Counted from the stretch's first letter, positions 27,243 to 37,795 are shown. The stretch: 64,000 bases of DNA from Bacillus sp. 103mf (GCF_900116295.1 NZ_FPAF01000001.1:744001-808000), one strand, 5' to 3'. Numbers and translations are program-made. Notes: generated from the sequence alone by a model not told the origin.

Positions 27243-28068
27243 CCTTTTGCTTCAAGGCTTCGTGAGCTTCTGTTACAACTTCCTCTACTCGAATAGGAGA
27301 TTGATTTTCTCCTTGTTCACGCTCACCATACCATTTTAAATGAATTAAAAATTCAATGTTCCCATCTCCACCTGTAATTGGAGAAAACGTTAAGTTTTGA
27401 ACATCGTAACCTTCTGCCAGCGCAAAATCGACAATCATTTCTATAACTGCTTCATGTACTTTACGGTCCCGAACAATTCCCTTTTTCCCCACTTGCTCTC
27501 GCCCGGCTTCAAATTGCGGCTTAATAAGCGCCGCAACATCACCACCAGGTGTTAACATCGTTTTCAATACAGGTAAAATTAATTTCAAAGATATAAACGA
27601 TACATCAATGCTTGCAAATTGCGGTAATCCTTGCTGCAAATCAGCAGGTGTTACATAACGAAAATTCGTCCGTTCCATTACGACAACACGCTCGTCTTGT
27701 CTTAGTTTCCATGCAAGTTGGTTATATCCTACATCTAAAGCGTATGATAGCTTTGCACCATTTTGCAAAGCACAATCCGTAAATCCACCCGTTGATGAAC
27801 CAATATCGAGCATAATTTTATCTTGCAAATCTATATGAAACGTCTCTAACGCCTTTTCTAACTTATATCCACCACGACTTACATAGCGCATTACTTGTCC
27901 TTTTACTGTAATTTCTGTATCTTGTGGTATTTTTTCACCTGGTTTATCTAGACGCATTTCATTTGCATATACAAGACCTGCCATAACAGCACGCTTCGCT
28001 TTTTCTCTTGTTTCAACAAGTCCTCGTTCTACTAATAGTACATCTACTCGTTCTTTTTTTCCGCTCAT
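27229..28068 (-). CDS. yqxC: TlyA-family rRNA 2'-O-methyltransferase (YqxC)
   Basis: The 279-residue protein has an N-terminal S4 RNA-binding domain (5-65, ERVDVLLVERGLVETREKAKRAVMAG in outline) and an FtsJ-like SAM-binding domain (about 60-245, MLDIGSSTGGFTDCAL). TlyA proteins methylate ribosomal RNA and were once called hemolysins. Start 3 bp after dxs, so co-transcribed, as in B. subtilis. Confidence 0.9.
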   Translation of the reverse strand: MSGKKERVDVLLVERGLVETREKAKRAVMAGLVYANEMRLDKPGEKIPQDTEITVKGQVMRYVSRGGYKLEKALETFHIDLQDKIMLDIGSSTGGFTDCALQNGAKLSYALDVGYNQLAWKLRQDERVVVMERTNFRYVTPADLQQGLPQFASIDVSFISLKLILPVLKTMLTPGGDVAALIKPQFEAGREQVGKKGIVRDRKVHEAVIEMIVDFALAEGYDVQNLTFSPITGGDGNIEFLIHLKWYGEREQGENQSPIRVEEVVTEAHEALKQKGKEE

Positions 28069-28071
28069 TTG

Positions 28072-29964
28072 TTACGCCCTTTTTTGTTTTAATGGAATCA
28101 TTGTACAAATGCGTTCAACAACTGCATCTGCTGTTAAGTCAATTTCTTCAAGAAGTTTAGAGACACTGCCGTGTTCAATGAAATGATCTGGGATACCCAT
28201 ACACTCAATTAGCGCATTATGATATCCATGCTCACTAGAAAACTCTAACACACCAGAACCAAACCCTCCAATTAAACATGCCTCTTCAATTGTTAAAATC
28301 GGCATATTCTTTCCTAATAGCTCATGCAAGTATGCTTCGTCCATCGGCTTAATAAAGCGAGCATTCACAACCTTTACAGAAATCCCTTTCTTCTCAAGTG
28401 ATTCTGCCGCTTCCATTGCCATCGGAATTGTCGTACCAAATGTTAAAATCGCTGCTTGTGACCCTTCACGAAGCGTTTCCCATGTACCAATTGGAATTTC
28501 TTTAAACTCTTTATCCATCGGTACACCAATTCCATTTCCACGTGCATAACGAAGCGCAATCGGTCCATCTTCGTAATTGATTGCTGTATATACCATATGT
28601 TGACCTTCATTTTCATCTTTCGGCATCATCAAAACAATATTCGGAAGATGACGTAAAAATGCAATATCAAATATACCTTGATGTGTTTCTCCATCAGCTC
28701 CTACTAATCCCGCTCGATCAATCCCGAAAAAGACATTTAAATTTTGGCGACATACATCGTGAACAACTTGATCATAAGCGCGTTGTAAAAATGTAGAATA
28801 AATCGCTAAAAACGGCTTCATGCCTTGCGTTGCTAAACCAGCTGCCATTGTTACTGCGTGCTGCTCAGCAATCCCTACATCAAACATACGATTAGGAAAT
28901 TCTTTTGCAAATTTTTCAAGCTTTGATCCAACTGGCATTGCTGGCGTTACAGCAACGATACGTTGATCATTCTTTGCCAATTTGCGAACTGCTTCACTAA
29001 CAACGGAACTCCATGCCGGTGCAGCTTCTTTTGGCTTCACAAAATCACCAGACTCAATTTTGTACGGTCCTGTACCATGCCAAGTTCCAATTACATCACT
29101 TTCAGCTGGCTTATAGCCTTTTCCTTTTTTCGTAATGACATGAACAAGTACAGGCCCTTTCGTTTTCTTTGCATATTGAAGATTTTCAAATAAACTTTCA
29201 TAATCATGTCCATCAACAGGCCCTAAATATGTGAAGCCTAACTCTTCAAAAAACACACCCGAAACGAGTAAATATTTCAAGCTATCTTTTACTTTTTCAG
29301 CCGTTGCAGCTACTTTACCGCCAACAGCTGGAATTTTCTTCAATAAGTATTCTAGTTCATCTTTTACCCATTGATATTTTCCTGCTGTACGTAAACGTCC
29401 AAGTACGTTATGCAATGCACCAACGTTTGGTGCAATCGACATTTCATTATCATTTAAAATAACTGTCATATCTGTTTGTTCATGTCCAATATGATTTAGT
29501 GCTTCCAGCGCCATACCGCCTGTTAATGCACCATCACCAATAATAGGAACAATATACTCTTTCGTTTTCTTTAAATCACGAGCAAGTGCCATTCCCATGG
29601 CAGCAGATAAAGAAGTAGAGCTATGTCCCGTTTCCCATACATCATGTTCACTTTCACAACGCTTTGGAAAACCACACAAACCTTTATATTGTCTTAATGT
29701 GCCAAATTCCTTTGCACGCCCCGTTAAAATTTTATGTACATAGGATTGATGTCCTACATCCCATAAAAATTTATCCCTTGGACTATTGAATACTTTATGC
29801 AAAGCAATTGTGAGTTCTACTACACCTAGATTTGGAGCAATATGTCCACCTGTTTGAGAAAGCTCTTCAATTAAAAACTTTCGAATATCTTCGCTTAACG
29901 CTTCTAGTTCGCTTATAGACATATCCTTCAAAAAACTAGGATTTTGAATTTGCGTCAGATCCAC
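28072..29964 (-). CDS. dxs: 1-deoxy-D-xylulose-5-phosphate synthase
   Basis: This 630-residue thiamine-diphosphate enzyme condenses pyruvate and glyceraldehyde 3-phosphate, the first step of the MEP isoprenoid route. It shows [16 protein letters not shown] with the ThDP/Mg site near 150, [19 protein letters not shown] near 240, and the catalytic His in the transketolase fold. The frame opens at GTG 29973. The GTG at 29964 gives the usual start [14 protein letters not shown], so I prefer it. It follows ispA by about 250 bp, with a terminator-like hairpin in between. Confidence 0.95.
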   Translation of the reverse strand: MDLTQIQNPSFLKDMSISELEALSEDIRKFLIEELSQTGGHIAPNLGVVELTIALHKVFNSPRDKFLWDVGHQSYVHKILTGRAKEFGTLRQYKGLCGFPKRCESEHDVWETGHSSTSLSAAMGMALARDLKKTKEYIVPIIGDGALTGGMALEALNHIGHEQTDMTVILNDNEMSIAPNVGALHNVLGRLRTAGKYQWVKDELEYLLKKIPAVGGKVAATAEKVKDSLKYLLVSGVFFEELGFTYLGPVDGHDYESLFENLQYAKKTKGPVLVHVITKKGKGYKPAESDVIGTWHGTGPYKIESGDFVKPKEAAPAWSSVVSEAVRKLAKNDQRIVAVTPAMPVGSKLEKFAKEFPNRMFDVGIAEQHAVTMAAGLATQGMKPFLAIYSTFLQRAYDQVVHDVCRQNLNVFFGIDRAGLVGADGETHQGIFDIAFLRHLPNIVLMMPKDENEGQHMVYTAINYEDGPIALRYARGNGIGVPMDKEFKEIPIGTWETLREGSQAAILTFGTTIPMAMEAAESLEKKGISVKVVNARFIKPMDEAYLHELLGKNMPILTIEEACLIGGFGSGVLEFSSEHGYHNALIECMGIPDHFIEHGSVSKLLEEIDLTADAVVERICTMIPLKQKRA

Positions 29965-30079
29965 AAGGATCACTCACTTTCGTTTCATAATCTGTCGTCA
30001 TATCAACTATTATACATCCGTAAAACATGGTTGTACTTAATTGAATTACCAAAATCAAGCATATTCTTTATTTTATACG

Positions 30080-30116
30080 ATGAAAAAAGAGCCGCTAACA
30101 CAAAGTGATAACGGCA
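30080..30116 (-). terminator. Terminator-like hairpin between ispA and dxs
   Basis: On the minus strand GCCGTTA and TTAGCGGC pair (7 bp with one G-U), followed by TCTTTTTTC. It would partly or fully separate dxs from the xseA-xseB-ispA unit. The 217-nt gap otherwise holds no convincing gene. Confidence 0.6.
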
Positions 30117-30220
30117 ATGTAATCTACGTATATTTTTGCCAATAAAAAGAAAAGAAAAACCTTTGTCTACATTTATACCATAAAATCCTGAATGGCTCAA
30201 CAAATGAAAACATTCTTATA

Positions 30221-31114
30221 CTAGTGGTTGCGTTTTGCAATTAAATCGCAAATTACTAACAAATATTCATCTTGTAATTGTAAAGAAGAAATTGCATCTT
30301 TTGCTTTTATAATTGTTTCTTCCAAAATTCCCTTCGCTTCTTCTACTGTAAATAACGTTGTATATGTACTTTTTTCATTTGTCATATCGCTTCCGACTGG
30401 TTTCCCAATCTCTTCTTCCGTTCCTTCTACATCTAGAATATCATCACGAATTTGAAAAGCAAGTCCGACATACTTCGCAAAAGCAAGTAATTTTTCTTGT
30501 TGCTCAGCCGTAGCCCCTGATAATAACGCACCAGCTAATACGGCAAATTCTAATAAACGTCCAGTTTTATGCTTATGAATATATTCTAGCTCATGAAGAG
30601 TTAATTGCTTCCCTTCTGCTTCCATATCCGCAACTTGCCCACCAACCATTCCTTCTGGCCCTGCTGCTTTGGCAAGTTCCAATGCGATGCGCAGTTTTGT
30701 TTCGGAAGTAATTTCTTTATGGTCTTGCTCTGTTACAACTTGGAATGCATACGTTAACAACCCATCACCAGCTAATACGGCCATGGCCTCACCAAACACT
30801 TTATGATTTGTTGGTTTCCCGCGGCGTAAGTCATCATCATCCATACAAGGTAAATCATCATGAATTAAAGAATACGTATGAATCATTTCTAGTGCACAAG
30901 CTGTACCTATCCCTAATTCTCTATCTTTTCCAAACGCTTGTAGTGTTGCAAATAAAAGTAACGGACGGAGGCGCTTCCCGCCCGCTTCTAATGAATACAT
31001 CATCGCCTCGCGAATTACATCCGGACATTGTAAATCATTTGCATAACGCACAAGATTTTCTTCTACTAACGCTTTACTTTCTCTCATAAAAGCATCAAAA
31101 GCTACATGCGTCAT
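30221..31114 (-). CDS. ispA: Farnesyl diphosphate synthase
   Basis: The 297-residue trans-prenyltransferase makes C15 farnesyl diphosphate from IPP and DMAPP. The first Asp-rich motif is in HDDLPCMDDDDLRRGK near 85 and the second in FQIRDDILD near 224; the residues before the first motif fit a C15 product. Its ATG overlaps the xseB stop (TAATG), so translation is coupled. Confidence 0.95.
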   Translation of the reverse strand: MTHVAFDAFMRESKALVEENLVRYANDLQCPDVIREAMMYSLEAGGKRLRPLLLFATLQAFGKDRELGIGTACALEMIHTYSLIHDDLPCMDDDDLRRGKPTNHKVFGEAMAVLAGDGLLTYAFQVVTEQDHKEITSETKLRIALELAKAAGPEGMVGGQVADMEAEGKQLTLHELEYIHKHKTGRLLEFAVLAGALLSGATAEQQEKLLAFAKYVGLAFQIRDDILDVEGTEEEIGKPVGSDMTNEKSTYTTLFTVEEAKGILEETIIKAKDAISSLQLQDEYLLVICDLIAKRNH

Positions 31115-31344
31115 TATGCTTCCTCTCCTAAAGTAGAAAATGGACGAAGTTCACCATTTTCACCAAGTATGACTGCCATTTGTTCTTGTACGTCTTTTAA
31201 TTTTTCATCGCAAAGCTTAGAAAGTTCCATACCTTCTTTAAAATACGAAATCGCTTCCTCAAGCGGAACATCACCTTGTTCGAGCTTGGAAACAATTTGT
31301 TCAAGCTTTGCAATAGCTTCTTCAAAGCTCACTTTATTTTCCAT
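31114..31344 (-). CDS. xseB: Exonuclease VII small subunit
   Basis: The 76-residue helical protein has the XseB pattern [19 protein letters not shown] and [14 protein letters not shown]. It binds the large subunit to form the single-strand exonuclease used in repair. It overlaps xseA by 11 bp and ispA by 1 bp. Confidence 0.95.
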   Translation of the reverse strand: MENKVSFEEAIAKLEQIVSKLEQGDVPLEEAISYFKEGMELSKLCDEKLKDVQEQMAVILGENGELRPFSTLGEEA

Positions 31345-32692
31345 CGCCTAGTTCACGCTCCTCTATTCCCCATACATTACAGTCTAGCACACCATCTTGA
31401 AGCTGCACTGTAACTTCATCTCCAAGCCCAATTCCTTTTACACTTTTTAAGACCTGTTTCTCATTATTATAAACAAGACCGTAACCTCGCATCATCACCT
31501 TAAGAGGACTTAACGTTTCTAACTTCTCTATCGCTCTTGTAAAAGCAAACTCTTTTCCTCGTAGAAGAGTTTGCATTTCACGTTGCAATTGCTTTTGCAA
31601 TGTGTCTAACGTCTGCCTTGTTTGTTCGATTTTTTGCGCAGGGTGATGCTTTCCTAAATAAAATGACAACTGCTGAAGTTGATTGCTCTTCTTTTCTATG
31701 TAACGCTCTTTCGTTTGCATCAACTTATCAATTGTACGATCCAATTGTTCTTCCTTTTGCTCATACAATTGCTTTGGATAGCGAAATGCATATGATTTTT
31801 GTAATGCCTGCAAATGTTCCTGCTTATAGTTCAACATCTCACGCATCGCTCGCGTCAAGCGAAGTGTACGCTGCATCACTTTTTCTTCTAATTCAAGAAT
31901 GTGAGGAACTGCCAGTTCAGCTGCCGCTGTTGGCGTTGGAGCTCTTAAGTCCGCTACAAAATCTGCAATAGTAAAATCTGTTTCATGTCCCACAGCAGAA
32001 ATGATTGGAATTTGACTCGCAAAGATTGCTCGGGTCACTGTTTCTTCATTAAATGCCCACAGCTCTTCAATCGAACCTCCGCCGCGCCCAACAATTAACA
32101 CATCTATACCATTCATTTCATTTGCCTTTTCAATAGCTTGTACAATTGAGGGAGCTGCAAACTCCCCTTGCACAAGAACTGGAAATACAATTACCCTTCC
32201 AATCGGATAGCGACGTGCAATTGTCGTTATAATATCACGAATTGCTGCACCCGTTGGCGACGTAATCACACCAATTGTTGTTGGATAAGCAGGTATTGGC
32301 TGCTTGTATACTTGTGAAAACAGCCCTTCTTCTTCTAAACGAGCCTTTAACTGCTCATATGCTAAATGAAGATTTCCCACTCCATCTGGCTGCATATCAT
32401 GAATATAAATCTGGTATGAACCACTTGCTTCATAAACAGAAATTTTCCCTTTTACAAGCACTTTCATCCCGTCTTCTGGTCTAAACTTTACATTGCGATT
32501 ATGACTCGCAAACATAACCGCAGCAATTCTTGCATTTTCATCTTTTAATGTGAAATACATATGACCGCGGCTATGATATTTAAAATTTGAAATTTCTCCT
32601 TTTAACCAAACAGACTGTAGATGAGGGTCATACTCTATTTTAGTTTTCATATAACGAGTTAACGCTGTAACGGTTAAATATTGCTTTTCCAT
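31334..32692 (-). CDS. xseA: Exonuclease VII large subunit
   Basis: The 452-residue catalytic subunit of exonuclease VII has an N-terminal OB fold (about 1-110, [23 protein letters not shown]), a catalytic core (120-310, [15 protein letters not shown] in outline, [40 protein letters not shown]), and a long coiled coil (310-400) that binds XseB. The frame opens nine codons earlier at 32719. ATG 32692 has GAGGAG in place and gives the family length. Confidence 0.95.
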   Translation of the reverse strand: MEKQYLTVTALTRYMKTKIEYDPHLQSVWLKGEISNFKYHSRGHMYFTLKDENARIAAVMFASHNRNVKFRPEDGMKVLVKGKISVYEASGSYQIYIHDMQPDGVGNLHLAYEQLKARLEEEGLFSQVYKQPIPAYPTTIGVITSPTGAAIRDIITTIARRYPIGRVIVFPVLVQGEFAAPSIVQAIEKANEMNGIDVLIVGRGGGSIEELWAFNEETVTRAIFASQIPIISAVGHETDFTIADFVADLRAPTPTAAAELAVPHILELEEKVMQRTLRLTRAMREMLNYKQEHLQALQKSYAFRYPKQLYEQKEEQLDRTIDKLMQTKERYIEKKSNQLQQLSFYLGKHHPAQKIEQTRQTLDTLQKQLQREMQTLLRGKEFAFTRAIEKLETLSPLKVMMRGYGLVYNNEKQVLKSVKGIGLGDEVTVQLQDGVLDCNVWGIEERELGDGK

Positions 32693-32719
32693 TTCTCTCT
32701 CCTCATAGCCGCCATGCAA

Positions 32720-33580
32720 TTATTTACAAAAAACACCTGCGCGCTGTGCAGATAATACTGTATTTTCTAATAGCATTGTAATCGTCATTGGGCCTACGCC
32801 TTTTGGTACTGGTGTAATGTGACTTGCAACGTTTAATACATCGTCGAAATCAACATCACCGCATAGTTTTCCTGTTTCTAAACGATTTACTCCGACATCA
32901 ATTACAACTGCGCCTTCTTTTACGTAATCAGCTGTTACCATTTTCGCTCTTCCAACTGCAACAATTAAAATATCAGCTAACTTCGTTAATTCTTTTATAT
33001 TCGCTGTTTTGGAATGACAATATGTAACTGTTGCATTTTCATTTAAAAACAGTTGTCCTACTGGTTTTCCAACAATATTGCTTCGTCCAATAACAACAAC
33101 GTGTTTCCCTGTAATATCAAGATTTGTTTCTTTTACTAATTCTAAAATACCATGCGGTGTACATGGAAGGAACGTATCTTGTCCTGTCATCATACGCCCG
33201 ATACTAATTGGGTGGAAACCATCCACATCTTTCTCAGGAGAAATTTTTTCAATGATAGCTTTCTCTTCAATATGATTTGGCAACGGTAACTGCACTAAAA
33301 TACCATGAATACGATCATCACTATTTAAACGGTCGATTTCCGCTAATAAACGATCTTGTGTAATTGTATCCGGAAATGTAATTAACTCAGAATAAATACC
33401 AACTTGTTCGCAGCCTTTTTCTTTCCCCTTTACATACGAATGAGAAGCTGGATCGTCTCCAACTAAAATAACAGCTAGCCCTGGTACAATTCCTTGTTCT
33501 TCTAGTTCTGTAACTTTCTCTTTTAACTGCGCTCGCTTTTTCTCTGCAACTTCATTTCCTTTGATGATTACTGCTACCAT
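32720..33580 (-). CDS. folD: Bifunctional methylenetetrahydrofolate dehydrogenase / cyclohydrolase
   Basis: The 286-residue enzyme interconverts 5,10-methylene-, methenyl- and 10-formyl-tetrahydrofolate with NADP. Signature SYVKGKEKGCEQVGI carries the catalytic Lys near 54, QLPLPNHI is near 98, and the cofactor motif GRSNIVGKPVGQL is near 165. Complete length. It sits in the conserved nusB-folD-xseA order. A family B repeat separates it from nusB. Confidence 0.96.
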   Translation of the reverse strand: MVAVIIKGNEVAEKKRAQLKEKVTELEEQGIVPGLAVILVGDDPASHSYVKGKEKGCEQVGIYSELITFPDTITQDRLLAEIDRLNSDDRIHGILVQLPLPNHIEEKAIIEKISPEKDVDGFHPISIGRMMTGQDTFLPCTPHGILELVKETNLDITGKHVVVIGRSNIVGKPVGQLFLNENATVTYCHSKTANIKELTKLADILIVAVGRAKMVTADYVKEGAVVIDVGVNRLETGKLCGDVDFDDVLNVASHITPVPKGVGPMTITMLLENTVLSAQRAGVFCK

Positions 33581-33624
33581 TTCAAAATTCCCCCTTTAAA
33601 AATTACAAAGCTACTTTTTTTCTC

Positions 33625-33766
33625 CCGCTCTAACGGGCAGTATAGCTTCCACATTAACATTCTAAAAAATGAAAGAATAAAGGTGAAAGATAACTGCCCG
33701 TAAAAGTCTGATTGGCAAGAGCTTTCTGAAGCGAGGATGAAGTTCCCCGCCCAAGAAAATTTTACT
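33625..33766 (-). repeat. Family B two-hairpin repeat, degenerate copy B4
   Basis: On the minus strand it runs from the nusB stop: TAAAATTTTCTTGGGCGGGG, then AATCAGACTTTTACGGGCAG, a CACCT...TTCTTTC stretch, and CTGCCCGTTAGAGCGGGA. The order of blocks matches B1-B3 and B5, but the first hairpin is eroded. Confidence 0.65.
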
Positions 33767-34145
33767 GTATACTAGATAAAACGCCGTTAATAAAACGACG
33801 AGATTCCTCGTCTCCGTATGCTTTTGCAATTTCAATTGCCTCGTTAATAGATACGCTGTGCGGAATATCTTCCATGTATTTCATTTCATATACAGCAAGT
33901 CGTAAAATACTGCGATCAACAATGCTAATGCGTTCTAATTTCCACTTTTTTAAATTTTGACGAATAAGCTCATCAATTACTTCTTTATGCTCTACACATC
34001 CGAAGACAAGTGCTTCTAAAAATTCATTTGTATTTTCGCCTTCTTCAAGTGTATTTTCTACTGCTGCTTTCGGATTGTAGTCTCCGGTAATATCCATTTG
34101 ATAAAGTGCTTGCATCGCTCTTTCTCTAGCCGTCCTACGTTTCAT
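33762..34145 (-). CDS. nusB: Transcription antitermination factor NusB
   Basis: The 127-residue all-helical RNA-binding protein acts with NusA, NusE and NusG in rRNA antitermination. The family pattern is clear: [16 protein letters not shown] at the start and [16 protein letters not shown] near 78, then [13 protein letters not shown] at the end. From memory, B. cereus-group NusB usually runs a few residues longer. Here the stop TAA coincides with the edge of a family B repeat, which may have trimmed the tail. Confidence 0.93.
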   Translation of the reverse strand: MKRRTARERAMQALYQMDITGDYNPKAAVENTLEEGENTNEFLEALVFGCVEHKEVIDELIRQNLKKWKLERISIVDRSILRLAVYEMKYMEDIPHSVSINEAIEIAKAYGDEESRRFINGVLSSIQ

Positions 34146-34489
34146 GATAACTCTCCTTTGTACTTCAAGTCTTTCCTTATGTTTTGTTATATTATTATAA
34201 TTTATAAGCCATTGAATTACTTACCCTTTATAATTTTTTCTGACCCTTCAATCTTATAATACAATGATAATACCATAATTTATCGTTTCATACACGAGTT
34301 CCCTCACGGAAAAATAATAAAAAGATTAACTTCAAGTTCCATATCATACCACAATGTACGTTTTTTCCAAAAACTCGCGTTCACCTTTAAATTTTTTCAT
34401 TTTTTTTAATAATATATTTTTTTGAGTTTGAATAAAAAAAAACAAAACGATAAAAAAGGTGCCTGAGTAACAAGGCACCTTTTACAGCA
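34146..34489. other. AT-rich intergenic region between yqhY and nusB
   Basis: These 344 bases hold the yqhY terminator at the left end and the likely nusB promoter region. On the minus strand a TATGAT box near 34341-34346 and further AT-rich -10-like boxes occur, but I could not fix one promoter. I see no gene or structured RNA with a clear identity. Confidence 0.5.
34452..34484 (-). terminator. Terminator of the accB-accC-yqhY operon
   Basis: AAGGTGCCT pairs with AGGCACCTT (about 34457-34480) with a T run on the minus strand, directly after yqhY. Confidence 0.88.
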
Positions 34490-34882
34490 TTATACTGGCT
34501 CGATTTCTGTCTTTGGTGCTTCAAATGTTACACCAACGATATGCACGTTTATTTCTTTCGGTTCAAGGCCTGTCATTGTAAACAACGCTTGACGAATATT
34601 ATCTTGAATGTTTTGTGCAACAACTGGAATTGCTACACCAAAATACATTAATACGTAAACATCAACAATAATATCATCGTTTGCTAATTCTACTTTTACG
34701 CCTTTTCCATGATTTTTCTTTCCTAACTTCTCAACAACATCTGTTGCAAAGTTACCACGCATTGCTGCTACGCCTTCTACTTCAGAAGCAGCAATACCTG
34801 CAATTACTTCAATTACTTCCGGTGCGATTTCTACTTTACCAAGAGTTGTATCTTGTCCCATGTCTAACATATGTTCAGCCAT
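34490..34882 (-). CDS. yqhY: Asp23/Gls24 family protein YqhY
   Basis: The 130-residue Asp23/Gls24 protein contains GKVEIAPEVIEVIAGIAASEVEGV and VYVLMYFGVAIPVVAQNIQ in outline. In B. subtilis yqhY is co-transcribed with accB-accC and affects acetyl-CoA carboxylase regulation; the same linkage is seen here. The frame opens at 34909 inside accC, but ATG 34882 has a perfect AAAGGAGG. No signal peptide. Confidence 0.9.
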   Translation of the reverse strand: MAEHMLDMGQDTTLGKVEIAPEVIEVIAGIAASEVEGVAAMRGNFATDVVEKLGKKNHGKGVKVELANDDIIVDVYVLMYFGVAIPVVAQNIQDNIRQALFTMTGLEPKEINVHIVGVTFEAPKTEIEPV

Positions 34883-34905
34883 GAAAAAAACCTCCTTTAA
34901 ATGTA

Positions 34906-36258
34906 TCACTGCGCCGTTAAATCATGCTGTTCTAAAAACTTCGTATTAAATTCACCTTGTACAAATTCAGGGTGGTCAAGAAGTTGTAAATGGAACGGAA
35001 TCGTCGTATGTACACCCTCAATGACGAATTCACTTAACGCTCGTTTCATTTTCGCAATTGCTTCTTCACGTGTTTTTCCATAAACGATGAGCTTTGCAAC
35101 CATCGAATCGTAATAAGGCGGAATCGTATACCCAGGATATACAGCTGAATCGACGCGAATACCAAATCCCCCTGGCGGTAAATACATTTCTACCTTACCT
35201 GGAGATGGCATAAAGTTTTTGGCAGGGTTTTCCGCATTAATTCGGCACTCAATTGCCCAACCGTTAAATTGTACTTCTTCTTGCTGCAGCGATAACTGCT
35301 CTCCTGATGCAACGCGAATTTGCTCTTTAATAAGGTCTACTCCCGTCACCATTTCAGTTACAGGATGCTCAACTTGAATTCGCGTATTCATTTCCATGAA
35401 ATAGAAACTTTTCGTTTTATATTCGTAAATAAATTCAACTGTGCCAGCACCCGTATAATCTACTGCTGCCGCCGCTTTTACTGCTGCTTCTCCCATTCGT
35501 TGACGGATAGTAGCATCTAATGCTGGAGATGGTGACTCTTCTAGCAGTTTTTGCAAACGACGCTGAATTGTACAATCGCGCTCTCCTAAATGAATGACGT
35601 TACCATGGCTATCTGCCATCACTTGAATTTCTACATGACGGAAATCTTCAATATACTTTTCTAAGTATACACCAGGGTTTCCAAAAGCGGTACTTGCCTC
35701 TTGCTGTGTAATTTGAATTCCTTTTATAAGCTCTTCTTCCGTGCGCGCAACGCGAATTCCCTTACCGCCGCCGCCCGCTGTTGCTTTAATAATAACAGGA
35801 TATCCAATTCTCTCTGCAAGTGCTACTGCTTCTTCGATATTTTTAATAATTCCTTGTGAACCCGGTACAATCGGAACCCCTGCTTCCTTCATTGTATCAC
35901 GTGCAACGTCTTTTGTGCCCATTTTTGAAATAGCTTCTGGGCTTGGACCGATAAAAATCAAATTACATTCACGACAAAGCTCTGCAAAATCAGCATTTTC
36001 TGCTAAAAAACCATATCCAGGGTGAATTGCATCACAACCCGTTAATTTTGCAACGCTAATAATGTTAGTTAAGTTTAAATAGCTTTCCTTTGATACAGTT
36101 GGCCCAACGCAGTATGCTTCATCGGCAATTTGTACATGAAGTGCTTCTTTATCTGCTTCAGAATAAATTGCAACTGTTTCAATATTCATTTCTTTGCAAG
36201 CACGAATAATTCGTACCCCAATTTCCCCGCGGTTCGCAATTAATACTTTTTTAATCAT
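34906..36258 (-). CDS. accC: Acetyl-CoA carboxylase biotin carboxylase subunit
   Basis: The 450-residue ATP-grasp enzyme carboxylates the biotin on AccB, the first half-reaction of malonyl-CoA synthesis. It has a biotin carboxylase N-domain (1-112), ATP-grasp with the Gly-rich loop KATAGGGGKGIRVA near 160, and active-site stretch MNTRIQVEHPVTEMVTGVD near 288. It lies 17 bp after accB. Confidence 0.96.
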   Translation of the reverse strand: MIKKVLIANRGEIGVRIIRACKEMNIETVAIYSEADKEALHVQIADEAYCVGPTVSKESYLNLTNIISVAKLTGCDAIHPGYGFLAENADFAELCRECNLIFIGPSPEAISKMGTKDVARDTMKEAGVPIVPGSQGIIKNIEEAVALAERIGYPVIIKATAGGGGKGIRVARTEEELIKGIQITQQEASTAFGNPGVYLEKYIEDFRHVEIQVMADSHGNVIHLGERDCTIQRRLQKLLEESPSPALDATIRQRMGEAAVKAAAAVDYTGAGTVEFIYEYKTKSFYFMEMNTRIQVEHPVTEMVTGVDLIKEQIRVASGEQLSLQQEEVQFNGWAIECRINAENPAKNFMPSPGKVEMYLPPGGFGIRVDSAVYPGYTIPPYYDSMVAKLIVYGKTREEAIAKMKRALSEFVIEGVHTTIPFHLQLLDHPEFVQGEFNTKFLEQHDLTAQ

Positions 36259-36275
36259 GATTCCAGACTCCCTTA

Positions 36276-36758
36276 TTATGCTTTTACAAGAAATAGCGGT
36301 TGTCCATATTCAACAAGCTGACCGTTATTCACAAGAATTTCAACGATTTCCCCATTTACTTCTGCTTCAATTTCATTAAAGAGTTTCATCGCTTCTACGA
36401 TACAAACAATTTTCCCTTCTGTTACGCGATCTCCAACATTTACATATGCTGGTGCATCTGGTGATGGAGAAGCATAGAACGTTCCAACCATCGGAGAAGT
36501 AATTTTTAGTAAGTTCTCATCTTGTAATACTTGTTTCGCTTCTTGTTTTGGAGCTTCACTTTGAGCTGGTGCAGCAACTACTTCTGGCACTACAGCTTGT
36601 ACAGGTTTTTGCACTGCCAGAGCAGGTTGCACAGCAATTACTTCATTGCCACGCTTTTTCATCTTAATTGTAGTACCATCTTTTTTGTATTCGAATTCAT
36701 CAATATTAGAATCATCAATTAACTTAATCAATTCACGAACTTCTTGAATTTTAAACAT
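36276..36758 (-). CDS. accB: Acetyl-CoA carboxylase biotin carboxyl carrier protein
   Basis: The 160-residue carrier has an N-terminal helical region (1-35), a Pro/Ala/Gln-rich mobile linker (about 40-80), and a biotinyl domain (85-160) with the biotin-accepting Lys in [13 protein letters not shown] near 124. First gene of accB-accC-yqhY. AGGAG upstream of ATG. Confidence 0.95.
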   Translation of the reverse strand: MFKIQEVRELIKLIDDSNIDEFEYKKDGTTIKMKKRGNEVIAVQPALAVQKPVQAVVPEVVAAPAQSEAPKQEAKQVLQDENLLKITSPMVGTFYASPSPDAPAYVNVGDRVTEGKIVCIVEAMKLFNEIEAEVNGEIVEILVNNGQLVEYGQPLFLVKA

Positions 36759-36823
36759 GTAAAATCCACTCCTATATACTTGTTTTTCCTGTTGTAACAG
36801 CTCAAACTATCAGTAATAAATAC

Positions 36824-36852
36824 CATTTACTGAATCCAGCTAGAACAGTCAA
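36824..36852 (-). promoter_or_regulatory. Candidate SigA promoter of accB-accC-yqhY
   Basis: Minus-strand TTGACT (36847-36852) and TAAATG (36824-36829) are 17 bp apart, about 66 bp upstream of the accB start. The -10 is only a partial match. Confidence 0.4.
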
Positions 36853-36906
36853 TCATAAATTTCTTCTCGTACTATCAATGAAAAACTACTATGAAGTTTC
36901 ATACTC

Positions 36907-37091
36907 TATAAATACAAATTAAAAAATCGACATAAAACCCTCTTTCTTTTATGCGGGCGAGAGCGTCTGGCTATGCATAGAAGCGTTCAGATCCCTTTCC
37001 TGCCAAGTGCAATATGAAAGCAAAGAAAGACAATCACTTTTTGTTCTGCATAGCAGTGACTTATATGTTAGAAAATCAAAATGTATTTATA
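36907..37091 (+). repeat. Family A dispersed repeat, copy A3 (bcr1-like)
   Basis: It has both family ends: TATAAATACAAATT with a following A run and CGACATAAAACC on the left, and CTTATATG, AAAATCAAAATG, TATTTATA on the right. In between lie GCGGGCGAGAGCGTCTGGC and ATGCATAGAAGCG. Together with inverted copy A4 it fills the 824-bp gap between accB and the next gene. Confidence 0.78.
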
Positions 37092-37263
37092 TCTATATTC
37101 ATCTTACGATAAATATTTTCAACATTCCAATTTTATTTCTTCTGTATGATGTATGAAAATTCCTGTAAAAATAACAGTATGCCATTTTACTACCTAGTAA
37201 TAATACCAAGTTTCACTCAAAATTGGCAAGACCACTTCCTAAAAAAACACTCTCATCCACTTC

Positions 37264-37470
37264 ATTTATATAAATCCATATTGTTTTCTCAACATATAGG
37301 TCGTGGCTATGCAGAATAAAACATGACCTTCTCTCGCTTACTCCCTTTGTTTTAAATCTAGCGCGTATCAGGAAAGGGTCCTGACCGCTTCTATGCACGG
37401 CCAGGTGCACTCGCCCATCGAAAAAGAAAAGGGTTTTTATGTTGTTTTTTCAATTTGCGTTTATTTATGT
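37264..37470 (-). repeat. Family A dispersed repeat, inverted copy A4 (bcr1-like)
   Basis: The reverse complement shows ACATAAAAACCC, GATGGGCGAGTGCACCTGGC, GCATAGAAGCGGTCAGG, AAAACAAAGGGAG, TCTGCATAGC and CCTATATGTTGAGAAAAC. It faces A3 across about 170 bp. Confidence 0.78.
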
Positions 37471-37582
37471 GAGTTTATATATTTTTTACTAAGTAATTGA
37501 AGTTTATTTACACCCACTTCATATTCCCTTCATATAAGAGTAGTATCGTAAAGATAGAATCATATACAGTGAGGTGTGAGAC

Positions 37583-37795
37583 GTGAACATTTGGCTTATT
37601 CTCTTTCTACCAGCTGTTATTATTTGGGGTGTATCCCTCTTTATTCAAATGAAATGCGGACAAAGTAATCACCTTCATCAAGAACCGATGATTTTTCACT
37701 CACAACGAATTTCGCCTATAAAAACGAAAGAAACTGAACTACGATTGTTAGACAAACTTCTAGTAGATAAAAAAAGCTATCGAAAAAATCGATAG
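37583..37795 (+). CDS. Small membrane-anchored protein, unrecognised
   Basis: The 70-residue protein has one N-terminal transmembrane helix (2-22, IWLILFLPAVIIWGVSLFI) and a basic soluble tail with one Cys and three His. The start is GTG behind GTGAGGTG. I do not recognise a family. It converges on spoIIIAH with a shared terminator and has a plausible own promoter upstream (TTCATA...TAGTATCGTAA region). Confidence 0.55.
   Translation: MNIWLILFLPAVIIWGVSLFIQMKCGQSNHLHQEPMIFHSQRISPIKTKETELRLLDKLLVDKKSYRKNR

Noticed and set aside
30003-30203. Minus-strand ORF of 66 codons between ispA and dxs
   Set aside because: It crosses a terminator-like hairpin, has no good ribosome-binding site and no recognisable pattern.
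37213-37410. Minus-strand ORF of 65 codons
   Set aside because: It is inside inverted family A copy A4; other copies of the repeat do not keep the frame.
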